Origin: an uncultured Prevotellaceae bacterium
Lineage (GTDB): Bacteria > Bacteroidota > Bacteroidia > Bacteroidales > Bacteroidaceae
Reading direction: 5' to 3'
DNA: 36,251 nt
NCBI GenBank assembly: GCA_905202115.1
Contig: CAJKQZ010000004.1
Span: forward strand, 1 to 36,251
Positions 15,730-24,392 of the stretch are shown here, piece by piece. The first letter of the stretch is position 1, and each line of letters opens with the position of its first letter. The notes beneath the pieces were generated by a model that worked only from the letters and a program-made list of their open reading frames with translations, did not search any database and was not told where the DNA came from. Both the position numbers and the translations under genes were made by a program.

Positions 15730-16341
15730 TTATATTCTGAGCAGGCCTACCACTTTGTACACGCCGAAGACGTCGGTTTTGCTTACTTCGAAATCGGGAT
15801 ATTCGGGATTGAATGACACGCAGCGGAACGTGTCGCCTCCGTCGTATATGCGTTTGAGCACGGAACCGTCGCGAGTGTCGAGTACGTATGTTTTTCCCCA
15901 CTCGATGAAGTCGACGACCTTTCTTATAGCTATTTCATCACCTCCCTCAAACTTCGGCTCCATAGAATTGCCTTTCACTATCATGGTGAAATCGTAATTT
16001 GGGAATGCCTTGATGACGGGAATGTGTTCGCAGTCGCACTCTTTAACGCTTTCGGCGAAACCGGCGAGCGTTCCTGCCGCTACGGTCATGGGAATGCGGG
16101 GGCGCGTCTCTTCGCCCGAGGGGGCAGAACCGCTGCCGCGCAGCATCTCGCCTTCACCTGTGAGAAGCCAAACCCTATTTATATCTTGATATACTTTCAA
16201 TATTTTATTAATGGTTGTATTGCCAAGATCGCTCTTACCCGTTCTTGCCTGTCCAAGAAGTCCTTGACTAAGATTACAGTCTAATGTAACCTTATTATCA
16301 TTTAACTCCTTGAACTTCATATATTTATCAAAGCGTGACAT
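15730..16341 (-). CDS. LexA/CI-like prophage repressor (HTH + S24 peptidase)
   Basis: 203 residues from the ATG at 16341; the upstream ATG at 16353 would leave almost no leader after the predicted promoter. The N-terminal helix-turn-helix is at about 8-50 (LDCNLSQGLLGQARTGKSDLGNTTINKI). A linker holds candidate self-cleavage Ala-Gly bonds (A89-G90 or A93-G94). The C-terminal S24 domain has Ser126 in GNSMEP and Lys163 in SVLKRI as the Ser-Lys dyad. This indicates RecA-triggered autocleavage and SOS induction, as in LexA, lambda CI and related phage repressors. It diverges from the early operon, with operators at 16382-16396 and 16414-16428. Confidence 0.9.
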   Translation of the reverse strand: MSRFDKYMKFKELNDNKVTLDCNLSQGLLGQARTGKSDLGNTTINKILKVYQDINRVWLLTGEGEMLRGSGSAPSGEETRPRIPMTVAAGTLAGFAESVKECDCEHIPVIKAFPNYDFTMIVKGNSMEPKFEGGDEIAIRKVVDFIEWGKTYVLDTRDGSVLKRIYDGGDTFRCVSFNPEYPDFEVSKTDVFGVYKVVGLLRI

Positions 16342-16364
16342 TTTTTCTCGCATAGGGCAATGTC

Positions 16365-16396
16365 CAATTATAGTTAAACACTTGATAAAATATCAA
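16365..16396 (-). promoter_or_regulatory. Repressor promoter (leftward)
   Basis: Minus strand: TTG (16396-16394), 21 bases, TATAATTG (16372-16365), one mismatch from TAnnTTTG. The -33 element is part of the operator palindrome at 16382-16396, so the repressor probably autoregulates. Confidence 0.7.
16382..16396. promoter_or_regulatory. Repressor operator 1
   Basis: TTGATAAAATATCAA: perfect 6-base inverted halves TTGATA/TATCAA around AAA. It overlaps the -33 element of the leftward promoter. Confidence 0.7.
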
Positions 16397-16403
16397 CCTT
16401 TTC

Positions 16404-16434
16404 TTTGTTAGCGTTGATAAATTATCTATCTTTG
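16404..16434 (+). promoter_or_regulatory. Early rightward promoter
   Basis: TTTG (16404-16407), 19 bases, TATCTTTG (16427-16434): an exact match to the Bacteroidetes promoter pattern. It faces the early genes with a leader of about 115 bases before the first ATG at 16557. Operator 2 lies between its two boxes and covers the start of the -7 box. Confidence 0.85.
16414..16428. promoter_or_regulatory. Repressor operator 2
   Basis: TTGATAAATTATCTA has the same 15-base layout as operator 1 with one mismatch in the right half. The centres are 32 bp apart, about three helical turns. Bound repressor would block the early promoter. Confidence 0.65.
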
Positions 16435-16496
16435 CCCTCGTAAACAAAAGGACAAAAGAAAGACTGCCGGACAATTTGCCCGACTTTCCAAACTCC

Positions 16497-16521
16497 AACT
16501 GCGAATTTACGACAGTTTTTT
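16497..16521 (+). terminator. Weak hairpin with T-run in the early leader (possible attenuator)
   Basis: AACTG (16497-16501) pairs with CAGTT (16513-16517) and is followed by T's to 16521. The stem is only 5 bp plus a broken CG extension, so it would end transcription only partially, if at all. Confidence 0.25.
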
Positions 16522-16556
16522 CTTTTCGCCCGATTTATAAACAAAAAAATAAAACA

Positions 16557-16742
16557 ATGGAAAAAGTAAGTAGTGACAATTTAAGGAAAATGCAACCAGG
16601 CAGCGCGGTTATGTTTTCCGTTCCCACCGAGCAGGCTGTGGATTGTGCGCGGTCGCTTGCGGCGAGAATGGGGAGACATCTGCACTGCAAATTCTCGGTG
16701 CAGCGGCAGGACGTCAGCACCATATTAATTAAAAGAACGTAG
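16557..16742 (+). CDS. Small early phage protein
   Basis: 61 residues from the ATG at 16557, which follows an A-rich leader; the in-frame codon at 16476 would add an unlikely N-terminus. It contains SDNLRKMQPGSAVMFSVP and a helix AVDCARSLAARMGRH followed by a beta segment. Similar short proteins occur near repressors in Bacteroides phages, as I remember them. It is first in the early operon. Function unknown. Confidence 0.65.
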   Translation: MEKVSSDNLRKMQPGSAVMFSVPTEQAVDCARSLAARMGRHLHCKFSVQRQDVSTILIKRT

Positions 16743-16789
16743 GTTCATATTCGGAGCCTGCAAACCCGAAACGATTAAAAATACACGGC

Positions 16790-17095
16790 ATGGATTTGGC
16801 GGATTTACAGTCGATAATGATTGACAGCTACCAGGTGGGATACATGGAGGCTGTGAAATCTTACGAGCCGGCGCAGGACTTGATAAGGCTACGCGAGGTG
16901 AAAAAATGGCTGAAGATGATGAGGATAGATTTGAAGCGGTTTAACGTTCTTGTCGAAAGTGGAATCATTAAGCCTCTCAGAAAAGGTACGAGTCGCAACT
17001 CGCCTCTTTACTACTCAAAGAAAGAGATCAAGCAGGCTCTGTCGCTGGCGAATGTCAGCGGGATACTGACCAGGGAGAAACTCAAGGCTCTCTGA
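16790..17095 (+). CDS. Winged-helix DNA-binding protein (excisionase-like candidate)
   Basis: A 101-residue protein. Residues about 33-85 (LREVKKWLKMMRIDLKRFNVLVESGIIKPLRKG, then SPLYYSKKEIKQAL) follow the MerR/excisionase winged-helix layout: helix, turn, recognition helix, then a wing ending in a Tyr-Tyr-Ser-Lys-Glu segment leading into the last helix. The size and early position fit a directionality factor or an early regulator. Which one cannot be settled from sequence. Confidence 0.7.
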   Translation: MDLADLQSIMIDSYQVGYMEAVKSYEPAQDLIRLREVKKWLKMMRIDLKRFNVLVESGIIKPLRKGTSRNSPLYYSKKEIKQALSLANVSGILTREKLKAL

Positions 17096-17111
17096 TTTCT
17101 ACAATTCAAAT

Positions 17112-17387
17112 ATGATAAAACCCAGGAAAAGCTATATGATACGCAAGCAAATCAAAAACATTATCATGAATTACCGTTATTGGCTGCTGGCCGTTCTTAC
17201 GGGCGCCGCGCTGGCGGGCATTATTTCGTGGCCCGATGACAGTCTGAGTTCTTTCTCGTGGTGGCGGGCCCTTATTTGGTCTAAAGCCGTAGGCTTTGTG
17301 GCCCTGTATATTATTTCAAGACTAATCGGACGCTGGGAGAAGGGAAATACGATTCCTGAACTTACGCGCCTTATAAATAACAATTAA
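17112..17387 (+). CDS. Small two-helix membrane protein
   Basis: 91 residues from 17112, or 73 from the ATG at 17166 (MNYRYWLL). It has two hydrophobic segments: YWLLAVLTGAALAGIISW (about residues 23-40 of the long form) and ALIWSKAVGFVALYIISRLI (about 53-72). The basic N-terminus suggests it faces the cytoplasm. It lies in the early operon. Function unknown; superinfection exclusion is one possibility among several. Confidence 0.65.
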   Translation: MIKPRKSYMIRKQIKNIIMNYRYWLLAVLTGAALAGIISWPDDSLSSFSWWRALIWSKAVGFVALYIISRLIGRWEKGNTIPELTRLINNN

Positions 17388-17400
17388 ACATTTCAACATC

Positions 17401-17907
17401 ATGCAACCTATTCAGATTAATGTGTCGGTGAGTATCGACGTCTCGCAAAGGCTCTTTGACTTTATGAAAGGCTTAACGGGAGCGCGGATACAGGAGCGAC
17501 CGAGTGCCGAGGCGGCCCCCGCCCCGACACCAAAAACCAAGAAAAAATCTATGTCGTCCGAACTCGTACAAGTGCCGGAACCGAAACCCGCTCAGGAGCA
17601 ATCTGCGGAGCCTGAAAAGGCGGAAGCCGAGGCCGCGGCGGCAAAGGAGCTGACCGAACAGGACATACGCGAGGCGATACACAGGACGCGCCGCCGCATA
17701 GAGGGTGAGGACTACGCCACGAACACACAGGGCGAGAGGTACACGCTCTATCACAGGCAGCTGACCGCTGCGTTTAAGAACATCGCGGCTTTCTTAGGGA
17801 GCGACAGGCCGAGCGCCTTAGCCCCCGATAAACGCGCGGCGTTTATCGAGCAATGCGACGAGCTGGCGGCAGAGGACGGTAAGATAACAACAAAAATCCC
17901 GTTTTGA
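17401..17907 (+). CDS. Hypothetical early protein with Pro/Ala/Glu-rich linker
   Basis: A 168-residue protein with a short beta-like N-terminus (MQPIQINVSVSIDVSQRLFDFM), a disordered linker at about 37-85 rich in Pro, Ala and Glu, and a helical C-terminal domain (EQDIREAIHRTRRRIEGEDY, then HRQLTAAFKNIAAFLG). It ends one base before the DUF2800 gene starts, so it is probably cotranslated with the replication genes. Function unknown; possibly a replication accessory. Confidence 0.7.
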   Translation: MQPIQINVSVSIDVSQRLFDFMKGLTGARIQERPSAEAAPAPTPKTKKKSMSSELVQVPEPKPAQEQSAEPEKAEAEAAAAKELTEQDIREAIHRTRRRIEGEDYATNTQGERYTLYHRQLTAAFKNIAAFLGSDRPSALAPDKRAAFIEQCDELAAEDGKITTKIPF

Positions 17908-17908
17908 C

Positions 17909-19069
17909 ATGCCAGGCGCTCATGCATTGTTAAGTCCGAGTGCGGCCCACAGGTGGCTCAACTGCACGGCAGCCCCGAGGTTAGAGGAGCCGATAGAGGA
18001 CAAAGGCAGCGAATTTGCCGAGGAGGGCACACTGGCACACGCCTACTGCGCTAAGGGCCTCAAAGAGTTTTTAGGGCTGGCGCATGAGGCAGAGGACGCG
18101 GAGATAGAAGTCTTGAAAGGCAAATACCACTGCGGCGAAATGGACGAGTATGTGGAGACATATAAGACTATCGTACAGAAAAAGCTAGTCGCGGCGCGCG
18201 CCACTACACCGGACGCCCAGCTGCTTGTTGAAACGCGCCTGGACTTTGGCCGGTACGTGCCGGAAGCTTTCGGTACTGCGGACGCGGTGATTATTGCCGA
18301 CGACGTAATGGAGATAATTGATTTTAAATACGGCAAGGGTGTAAAAGTATCGGCGTATGAAAACCCTCAGATGATGATTTACGCCCTCGGAGCTTACGAG
18401 GCGTTTAGTTTTGAGTATAACATACGTCGCGTGCGGATGACTATAATACAGCCGCGTATCGACAATCTTTCGGAGTACGAGCTTACGTCGGACGATTTAG
18501 TGGACTGGGGTACGAACGAGCTGCAACCGAAAGCGAAAGAGGCATACAGCGGCAAGGGCGTGCAAAAGCCGGGCGCGTGGTGTCGCTTTTGTAAGGTGCG
18601 CGGCTGCTGCAAGGCGCTTGCAGACATGAGTATGAGCGTGGCGGCGGAAAACGGCAACCCTGCGCTGGTAAGCAGCGAGGCTATGGCACGCAACATACTG
18701 CCGCGGATAGACACTATAAAGACGTGGCTCTCGGCTGTGGAAGAGTATGCGCTGCAGCAGGCTTTAAACGGAGTGGTATACGAGGGCTACAAACTTGTGG
18801 AGGGTCGCAGCGTGCGCCGCATAACAGACCCCGCAGCCATGCAGACGCTGCTGGCGGAAAACGGATATGAGAGGGAGCAATACCTGTGCCCCGAAGAGCT
18901 CAAAACGATTACGGATTTAGAAAAGCTGGTGGGTAAAAAGAGGTTTGCGGAGATGTGCAAAGACTACATCATCAAGCCGCAGGGCAAACCGACGCTCGTA
19001 CCCGAAAGCGACAAAAGGCCCGTATTCAATTCTGCCGCGGACGATTTCAAAAGTGTAGCCGCGGAATAA
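17909..19069 (+). CDS. DUF2800 / Cas4-RecB-like nuclease
   Basis: A 386-residue PD-(D/E)XK-type nuclease. The start HALLSPSAAHRWLNCTAAP is typical of DUF2800. The nuclease core is GTADAVII, then MEIIDFKYGKG at about 123-143, supplying the D and D-x-K residues. A Cys cluster (WCRFCKVRGCC, about 226-237) together with the N-terminal Cys may hold an iron-sulfur centre, as in Cas4/AddB-like enzymes. In phages it is nearly always next to DUF2815 and a family A polymerase, as here. It probably processes DNA ends in replication or recombination. Confidence 0.88.
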   Translation: MPGAHALLSPSAAHRWLNCTAAPRLEEPIEDKGSEFAEEGTLAHAYCAKGLKEFLGLAHEAEDAEIEVLKGKYHCGEMDEYVETYKTIVQKKLVAARATTPDAQLLVETRLDFGRYVPEAFGTADAVIIADDVMEIIDFKYGKGVKVSAYENPQMMIYALGAYEAFSFEYNIRRVRMTIIQPRIDNLSEYELTSDDLVDWGTNELQPKAKEAYSGKGVQKPGAWCRFCKVRGCCKALADMSMSVAAENGNPALVSSEAMARNILPRIDTIKTWLSAVEEYALQQALNGVVYEGYKLVEGRSVRRITDPAAMQTLLAENGYEREQYLCPEELKTITDLEKLVGKKRFAEMCKDYIIKPQGKPTLVPESDKRPVFNSAADDFKSVAAE

Positions 19070-19113
19070 GTAAAATAAGTATAAACAACATCAACTAAAA
19101 CAAATAGAAAACA

Positions 19114-19674
19114 ATGATCAAGCCGATTGTAAAAGAAAACAAGGTGGTGTTCGGCCCGTGCCGGCTGAGTTACACACACGTATTTGCGAAGTTCAACCCC
19201 AACGGCAACAACGAAGAGGGCAAATACATGACAAACATACTAATTCCCAAAACCGAAACCGAAACAATCAAGGCCATACAGGGAGCGATAGAAACCGCCA
19301 AAAAGGCCGCAATAGTGTCGAAGTGGCATGGCAAGGAGCCTAAAAAGATAGACTTGCCCCTGCACGACGGCGACGATAAAGATGATGAAATCTATGCAGA
19401 CCATTATTACGTAAACGCCAAGTGCAGCACCCGCCCTGGCATAGTAGACAAACACAAAGTTCCTATCATTGACGAAGAGGAGATATATAGCGGCGTATGG
19501 GCGCTTGTATCGGTAACGTTCTACGGCTACGACGTAAGCGGTAACCGCGGCATTGCCTGCGGCTTGAACAACCTTATGAAATTCAAGGACGACGAGCATT
19601 TGGGCGGCAGAGTGTCGGCGAGTGCCGATTTCGACGAAGTGAAAATAGACACTGAGGATGACGACGATTTATAA
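19114..19674 (+). CDS. DUF2815 ssDNA-binding protein
   Basis: A 186-residue protein of the DUF2815 family (T7 gp2.5-like SSB). It is beta-rich with an OB-fold-like pattern (KVVFGPCRLSYTHVFAKFNP, then GVWALVSVTFYGYDVSGNRGIACGLNN). The C-terminal tail ends TEDDDDL; an acidic tail with a terminal hydrophobic residue recruits partner proteins in phage SSBs. It lies between the DUF2800 nuclease and the DNA polymerase, its usual place. Confidence 0.9.
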   Translation: MIKPIVKENKVVFGPCRLSYTHVFAKFNPNGNNEEGKYMTNILIPKTETETIKAIQGAIETAKKAAIVSKWHGKEPKKIDLPLHDGDDKDDEIYADHYYVNAKCSTRPGIVDKHKVPIIDEEEIYSGVWALVSVTFYGYDVSGNRGIACGLNNLMKFKDDEHLGGRVSASADFDEVKIDTEDDDDL

Positions 19675-19780
19675 AAAAGATACCTCAGTGGCGTAGGAAA
19701 CCGCGGTCGAGACAGCAGGGCGTTGTGTCATTGCGCCTTGCCGTCTTTATACCCCCTGCTCCCGCCCCTCTCTTTATGCG

Positions 19781-21745
19781 ATGAAAGAATTAAACATAGA
19801 CATAGAGACATATAGCAGCTACGACTTGCCGAGCTGCGGCGTATATAAATACGTGGAAGCGCCCGATTTTACTATATTGCTGTTTGCGTATGGTATAGAC
19901 GGCGGCCCTGTGCGGTGTGTGGACTTTGCCAACGGCGAGACACTGCCGGACGAGATACGTGCGGCCCTGACAGATCCGAGCGTTATAAAAACCGCGTTTA
20001 ACGCAGCTTTCGAGCGTATTTGCATAGGCCGTTACTATGGCCTGCACGGGCGTTTAGACCCTGTGCAGTGGCATTGTACAATGGTGCTTGCGGCGCGTAT
20101 GGGTATGCCGTTGGCGCTGGGGCAGTGTGCCGAAGTGCTGCAACTCGAGCAAGGCAAGATGAAGGAGGGCGCGGCCCTGATACGCTATTTCAGTTGCCCC
20201 GCCAGGAAGAGGGACGGTACACTCGTGCGCCACCTGCCGAGCGACGCGCCCGAAAAATGGGAAACCTTTAAGGCGTACAACGTGCGCGACGTGGAGGTGG
20301 AGCAGGCGATACTCGCCAAGCTACGGCGCCTGAAGATACCCGCCTTTGACCAGGAGCTATATGTGACAGACCAGGAGATTAACGACCGCGGCGTGCTTAT
20401 AGACCGTGTTCTGGTGGACAACGCCGCGCGCATGGATGACGAGTACAAGGCGCGCCTGCTGGCCGAAGCGCAGCAGCTTACCGGCATGGATAACCCGAAC
20501 AGTCCTGCGCAGATAAAGGAGTATCTGCGAGGTTTGACCGGTTTGTCGTTCGGCTCTCTCGACAAGAAGAGCATAGACGATGTAGAAAGCCAGCTTGTGT
20601 ATTGGCCGAAGGCTCGGCGCGTGCTGCAGATACGCCGCGAAATGGGCAAGACCAGTAACAAAAAGTACAGTGCTATGCAGACCTGCGTATGTAGCGACGG
20701 ACGTATACACGGGCTTCTGCAGTTTTACGGAGCTGCCAGGACGGGACGCTGGGCCGGTAGGCTGGTACAGGTGCAGAACCTGCCGCAGAACCATTTGCCC
20801 GACATAGATTTTGCGCGCCAATTGGTTAAGGCCGGCGACCTTGAGGAGTTCGGGCAGAGCTACAAGGACGTAACGCAGACGCTCAGTGAGTTGATACGAA
20901 CAGCCTTTGTGGCGGCCCCCGGCAGGACGTTTCACGTATGTGATTTCAGCGCGATAGAGGCCCGCGTGATAGCGTGGGTGGCTGGCGAAAGCTGGGTGTT
21001 GGACGTGTTCCGCAAAGGGCGCGACATATACAGCGAGACAGCCTCTAAGATGTTCGGTGTGCCTGTGGAAAAACACGGTGCGAACGCCCAGCTGCGGCAA
21101 AAAGGCAAGATAGCGACGTTGGCTTTAGGCTACGGCGGCGGTGTGGCGGCCCTCGAAGCGATGGGTGGCGGGCGCCTGGGCCTGACAGAGGCCGAAGAAA
21201 AAGAAATTGTAAGTCTGTGGCGGCGCAGTAACCCGCACATCGTGAAACTGTGGGAAACAGTGGAACGTGCGGCTATAGAGGCCATACAGACTGGCCGGAC
21301 GATAACGATACAGCGCGGAATAGAGGTGGGCCGGCAGTGGGGCATACTGACCGTTACCCTGCCGAGCGGGCGCACGCTGTGCTATCCCCGCGCGAAGGTG
21401 GGCACCGAATATGGCGACGGCTGGAGAGGCGACCACGAGATTATAGAATATGAAGGTTTGAACCAAACCACGAAAAAATGGGGCACGATACGCACCTACG
21501 GCGGCAAACTGACCGAGAATATAGTGCAGGCCATTGCGCGCGACATACTCGGCGTAGTGCTGCTGAGAGCACGCCGCAGAGGATTCAGCACAGTGTTTCA
21601 CGTGCACGACGAAATAATTGTTGAGGCAACCCCCGCGCAGACCCTTGCGGACGTGGAGGCCTTGTTCAATCAGCCGACAGAATGGTGCAAGGATTTGCCG
21701 TTGAAAGGTGCGGGATATTCTACACCGTATTACCTTAAAGACTGA
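19781..21745 (+). CDS. Family A phage DNA polymerase
   Basis: A 654-residue polymerase with an N-terminal 3'-5' exonuclease domain (LNIDIETYSS, D7 and E9) and a C-terminal Pol I-type domain. Motif A is CDFSAIEARVIAW (about 387-400), motif B is RQKGKIATLALGYG (about 440-453), and motif C is HVHDEIIVE (about 607-615). There is no 5'-3' exonuclease domain, as is usual for phage replicative enzymes. The 106-base gap upstream holds only a weak AGCAGGG/CCCTGCT pair. It replicates the phage genome with the VapE-type helicase downstream. Confidence 0.95.
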   Translation: MKELNIDIETYSSYDLPSCGVYKYVEAPDFTILLFAYGIDGGPVRCVDFANGETLPDEIRAALTDPSVIKTAFNAAFERICIGRYYGLHGRLDPVQWHCTMVLAARMGMPLALGQCAEVLQLEQGKMKEGAALIRYFSCPARKRDGTLVRHLPSDAPEKWETFKAYNVRDVEVEQAILAKLRRLKIPAFDQELYVTDQEINDRGVLIDRVLVDNAARMDDEYKARLLAEAQQLTGMDNPNSPAQIKEYLRGLTGLSFGSLDKKSIDDVESQLVYWPKARRVLQIRREMGKTSNKKYSAMQTCVCSDGRIHGLLQFYGAARTGRWAGRLVQVQNLPQNHLPDIDFARQLVKAGDLEEFGQSYKDVTQTLSELIRTAFVAAPGRTFHVCDFSAIEARVIAWVAGESWVLDVFRKGRDIYSETASKMFGVPVEKHGANAQLRQKGKIATLALGYGGGVAALEAMGGGRLGLTEAEEKEIVSLWRRSNPHIVKLWETVERAAIEAIQTGRTITIQRGIEVGRQWGILTVTLPSGRTLCYPRAKVGTEYGDGWRGDHEIIEYEGLNQTTKKWGTIRTYGGKLTENIVQAIARDILGVVLLRARRRGFSTVFHVHDEIIVEATPAQTLADVEALFNQPTEWCKDLPLKGAGYSTPYYLKD

Positions 21746-21749
21746 AAAT

Positions 21750-21779
21750 ATACTATATATATTATAATATATATAGTAT
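21750..21779. repeat. 30-bp perfect AT palindrome
   Basis: Half-arm ATACTATATATATTA followed directly by its exact complement, all A/T except one C and one G. It lies 5 bases after the polymerase stop. It could extrude as a cruciform, act as an unwinding element or terminate transcription. There is no adjoining T-run. Confidence 0.8.
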
Positions 21780-21799
21780 TCGCCTACAGAAAAGACAAA

Positions 21800-21931
21800 A
21801 TGGAAAGACAACACGACTGCAAATACGATTACCACGGGGAATGCGTGGTGAAGCTTCTGAATTGCCTGTTTATGGGCCATGAGGACGACTGCCCCTATTA
21901 CTGCCCCCGCAAAAATTCATGTCCGAGATGA
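21800..21931 (+). CDS. 43-residue cysteine-rich microprotein
   Basis: An ATG after an A-rich leader (gaaaagacaaa) opens a 43-residue frame (MERQHDCKYDYHGECV, then LNCLFMGHEDDCPYYCPRKNSCPR) with six Cys and two His. The spacing C-x8-C-x7-C and C-x3-C-x5-C suggests a small zinc-binding fold. It sits between the polymerase and helicase genes on the coding strand. Function unknown; possibly a replication accessory. Short but convincing in composition. Confidence 0.6.
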   Translation: MERQHDCKYDYHGECVVKLLNCLFMGHEDDCPYYCPRKNSCPR

Positions 21932-21968
21932 TGAAAATCACCTTTGATATAAAATTCCCGATTATTAT

Positions 21969-24392
21969 ATGAAGATTCAATTAGAATACGACCTCTTGAT
22001 AGACATAGCTATCGCCCGCAGCCGCATGTCAAAAAAGTGGACGAATCGGCGGTGGCGGTGGTCGGAACTCCTGGAGCGGTGCAAGGAAACGCGCCGCACC
22101 GACGAAACGGCGGCCGAATACGCCCGTATGTCCAGGGAAGAGCAAAGCGATATAAAGGACGTTGGCGGTTTCGTTGGCGGCTATCTTAGTCAGGGCCTAC
22201 GAAAGAAGGCCAATGTAATGTACCGCACCGTGGCTACGCTGGATATAGACTACGGTACGCCGGACGTGTGGAACGACTTTACTATGTCCTACGGATTTGC
22301 CGCTATGATATACAGCACGCACAAGCACAACAAGGAACATCCGCGCTACAGGTTGGTATTTCCGTTATCCAGGCAGGTTAAGCCGGCCGAGTATGAGCCG
22401 CTTTGCCGCAAGATAGCCTCCGAAATCGGCATAGATCTTTTCGACGATACAACCTATGAACTTCCGCGCCTGTTTTACTGGCCCAGTACATCGAAAGACG
22501 CCGAATATGTGTTTGACTATCAGGACGGCCCGCCGTGCGATGTGGATAAGATACTGGCGCAATATGTGGATCCCTTTGACGCAAGCGCGTGGCCTATGAG
22601 CAGCCGCGAGAGCGACGTGGCGGCACATGAAATTAAGAAAGCCGGCGATCCGACAGAGAAGCCCGGGCTGATAGGCGCATTTTGCCGCGCCTACAGTATA
22701 GAAGACGCTATTGCGCGCTTCCTGGCCGATGTATACGAGCCTACAGCCGCTTCCGACCGATATACCTATAAGCTGGGTAGCGTGGCCGGCGGTCTGGTAT
22801 GCTATGAAGGCAAATACGCCTACAGCCACCACGAAACCGATCCGGCCGGCCGGAAACTGTGCAATGCTTTCGACCTGTGCCGCATACACCTGTTTGGCGC
22901 GAAAGACGAAGGCTCCCGCGCCCAGGACGTAACAAGAAAACCGAGCTACCAAGCTATGGCGGCGTTTGCAGCCGCCGACCGTAACGTAAAACTATTAATG
23001 GCCCGCGAAAGGCTGCGATCAGCAGCAGAAGACTTCGACAGCGTGAAAGTGCCGAAAGGCTATACTGATGAATGGAAGGCCGATTTGGAGTATACAAAAA
23101 GTGGCAAGTTGCTTTGCAGCATGTCAAATATTATCCTAATACTGGAGAAAGACCCTGCACTGGCCGGCAAGATATACTGCGACCAGTTCAGCGGATTCAA
23201 CTACACGAAAGGCGACCTTCCGTGGAACCCGAAGGCAGGAGCCTGGAGCGACCGCGACGACGCGAACCTGCGTGTATGGCTGGAAAAAAACTACGGCCTG
23301 ACAGGCAAGGATAAGATAGCCGACGCCCTGACGGCAGTGCTTACAAGGCACAGCCTTCATCCTGTGCGCGAATATCTGGACAGCCTGGTGTGGGACGGCA
23401 CGCCGCGGCTGGAACGCCTGATAATAGATTACATAGGGGCGGCCGACACTGAGATAAACCGTGCGATGACAAGGAAACACTTTGTAGCCGCCGTAGGACG
23501 TATCTACAAGCCTGGAATCAAGTACGACCAATGTCTTATTCTTACAGGGCCCGAAGGCGCAGGCAAATCGACACTGCTTTCCATAATGGGAGGCAAATGG
23601 TTTAACGACAGCGTAACTACTATGGAAGGCAAAGAGGGTATGGATCAGCTCCGCAGCAGCTGGATAATAGAATTGGGCGAACTCTCCAGCGTAAAGCGCA
23701 GCGACGTGGAAAGCGTAAAGGCGTTCCTCTCCAAGCGCACAGATATTTACCGAGCGGCGTACGACCGGAGAAGCCAGGAACATCCGCGCCAGTGCGTATT
23801 CTGCGGCACCACCAATGAAGTGCATTTTTTGAAAGGGGACACCGGAAACCGGCGCTTTTGGGTAATATTCATAGAGCCTCACCTGCGCAGGCACAACAAA
23901 TGGTATAAAGCCCTCACACGCGACCGCAACCAGCTGTGGGCCGAAGCCGTGGCCTATTGGAAGCAGGGGGAATCCCTTTACTTAGGCGAAGATTTGGAAA
24001 GCCAGGCGCGTAAAATACAGTCCGAATATAACGACGACAACGACGATCCTATGCGGGATATGCTTGTCACTTTCTTAGATGCAAAGCTGCCGCCCGACTG
24101 GGCTACATGGAACCTCGACCGCCGTAGAGCGTTCATAAAAAACCCAGCCCCCCTCGACGCGGAGGGCACCGAGACGCGCACCAGAATATGCGTTGCGGAG
24201 TTCATTTGCGAAGTGCTGGGTAAGGAAAGGTCAGATAAGGACTACAGGTACGTAGCGCGCAGGGTGGGCAAATACATATCCGAGCTGCCTGACTGGGAAC
24301 ATATGGGCGCGAGCAAACACGCAAGCAAATTGTACGGAGTGCAGAAGGCGTTTAAGCGGGTAACCAAATTGGAAGAAGAGGGTGATTTGTAG
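21969..24392 (+). CDS. VapE-type primase-helicase
   Basis: An 807-residue two-part replication protein. The N-terminal part looks like an archaeo-eukaryotic-type primase: TLDIDYG (about 90-96) gives the paired Asp motif, and YSTHKHNKEHPRYRLVFPLSR (about 114-134) the following basic/His motif. The C-terminal half is a virulence-associated E (VapE) superfamily III-like helicase with Walker A GPEGAGKST (about 526-534), then IIELGELSS (Walker B region) and GTTNEVHFLKGDTGNRRFW. It probably opens and primes DNA at the phage origin. AT-rich palindromic DNA lies at both ends of the gene. Confidence 0.88.
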   Translation: MKIQLEYDLLIDIAIARSRMSKKWTNRRWRWSELLERCKETRRTDETAAEYARMSREEQSDIKDVGGFVGGYLSQGLRKKANVMYRTVATLDIDYGTPDVWNDFTMSYGFAAMIYSTHKHNKEHPRYRLVFPLSRQVKPAEYEPLCRKIASEIGIDLFDDTTYELPRLFYWPSTSKDAEYVFDYQDGPPCDVDKILAQYVDPFDASAWPMSSRESDVAAHEIKKAGDPTEKPGLIGAFCRAYSIEDAIARFLADVYEPTAASDRYTYKLGSVAGGLVCYEGKYAYSHHETDPAGRKLCNAFDLCRIHLFGAKDEGSRAQDVTRKPSYQAMAAFAAADRNVKLLMARERLRSAAEDFDSVKVPKGYTDEWKADLEYTKSGKLLCSMSNIILILEKDPALAGKIYCDQFSGFNYTKGDLPWNPKAGAWSDRDDANLRVWLEKNYGLTGKDKIADALTAVLTRHSLHPVREYLDSLVWDGTPRLERLIIDYIGAADTEINRAMTRKHFVAAVGRIYKPGIKYDQCLILTGPEGAGKSTLLSIMGGKWFNDSVTTMEGKEGMDQLRSSWIIELGELSSVKRSDVESVKAFLSKRTDIYRAAYDRRSQEHPRQCVFCGTTNEVHFLKGDTGNRRFWVIFIEPHLRRHNKWYKALTRDRNQLWAEAVAYWKQGESLYLGEDLESQARKIQSEYNDDNDDPMRDMLVTFLDAKLPPDWATWNLDRRRAFIKNPAPLDAEGTETRTRICVAEFICEVLGKERSDKDYRYVARRVGKYISELPDWEHMGASKHASKLYGVQKAFKRVTKLEEEGDL

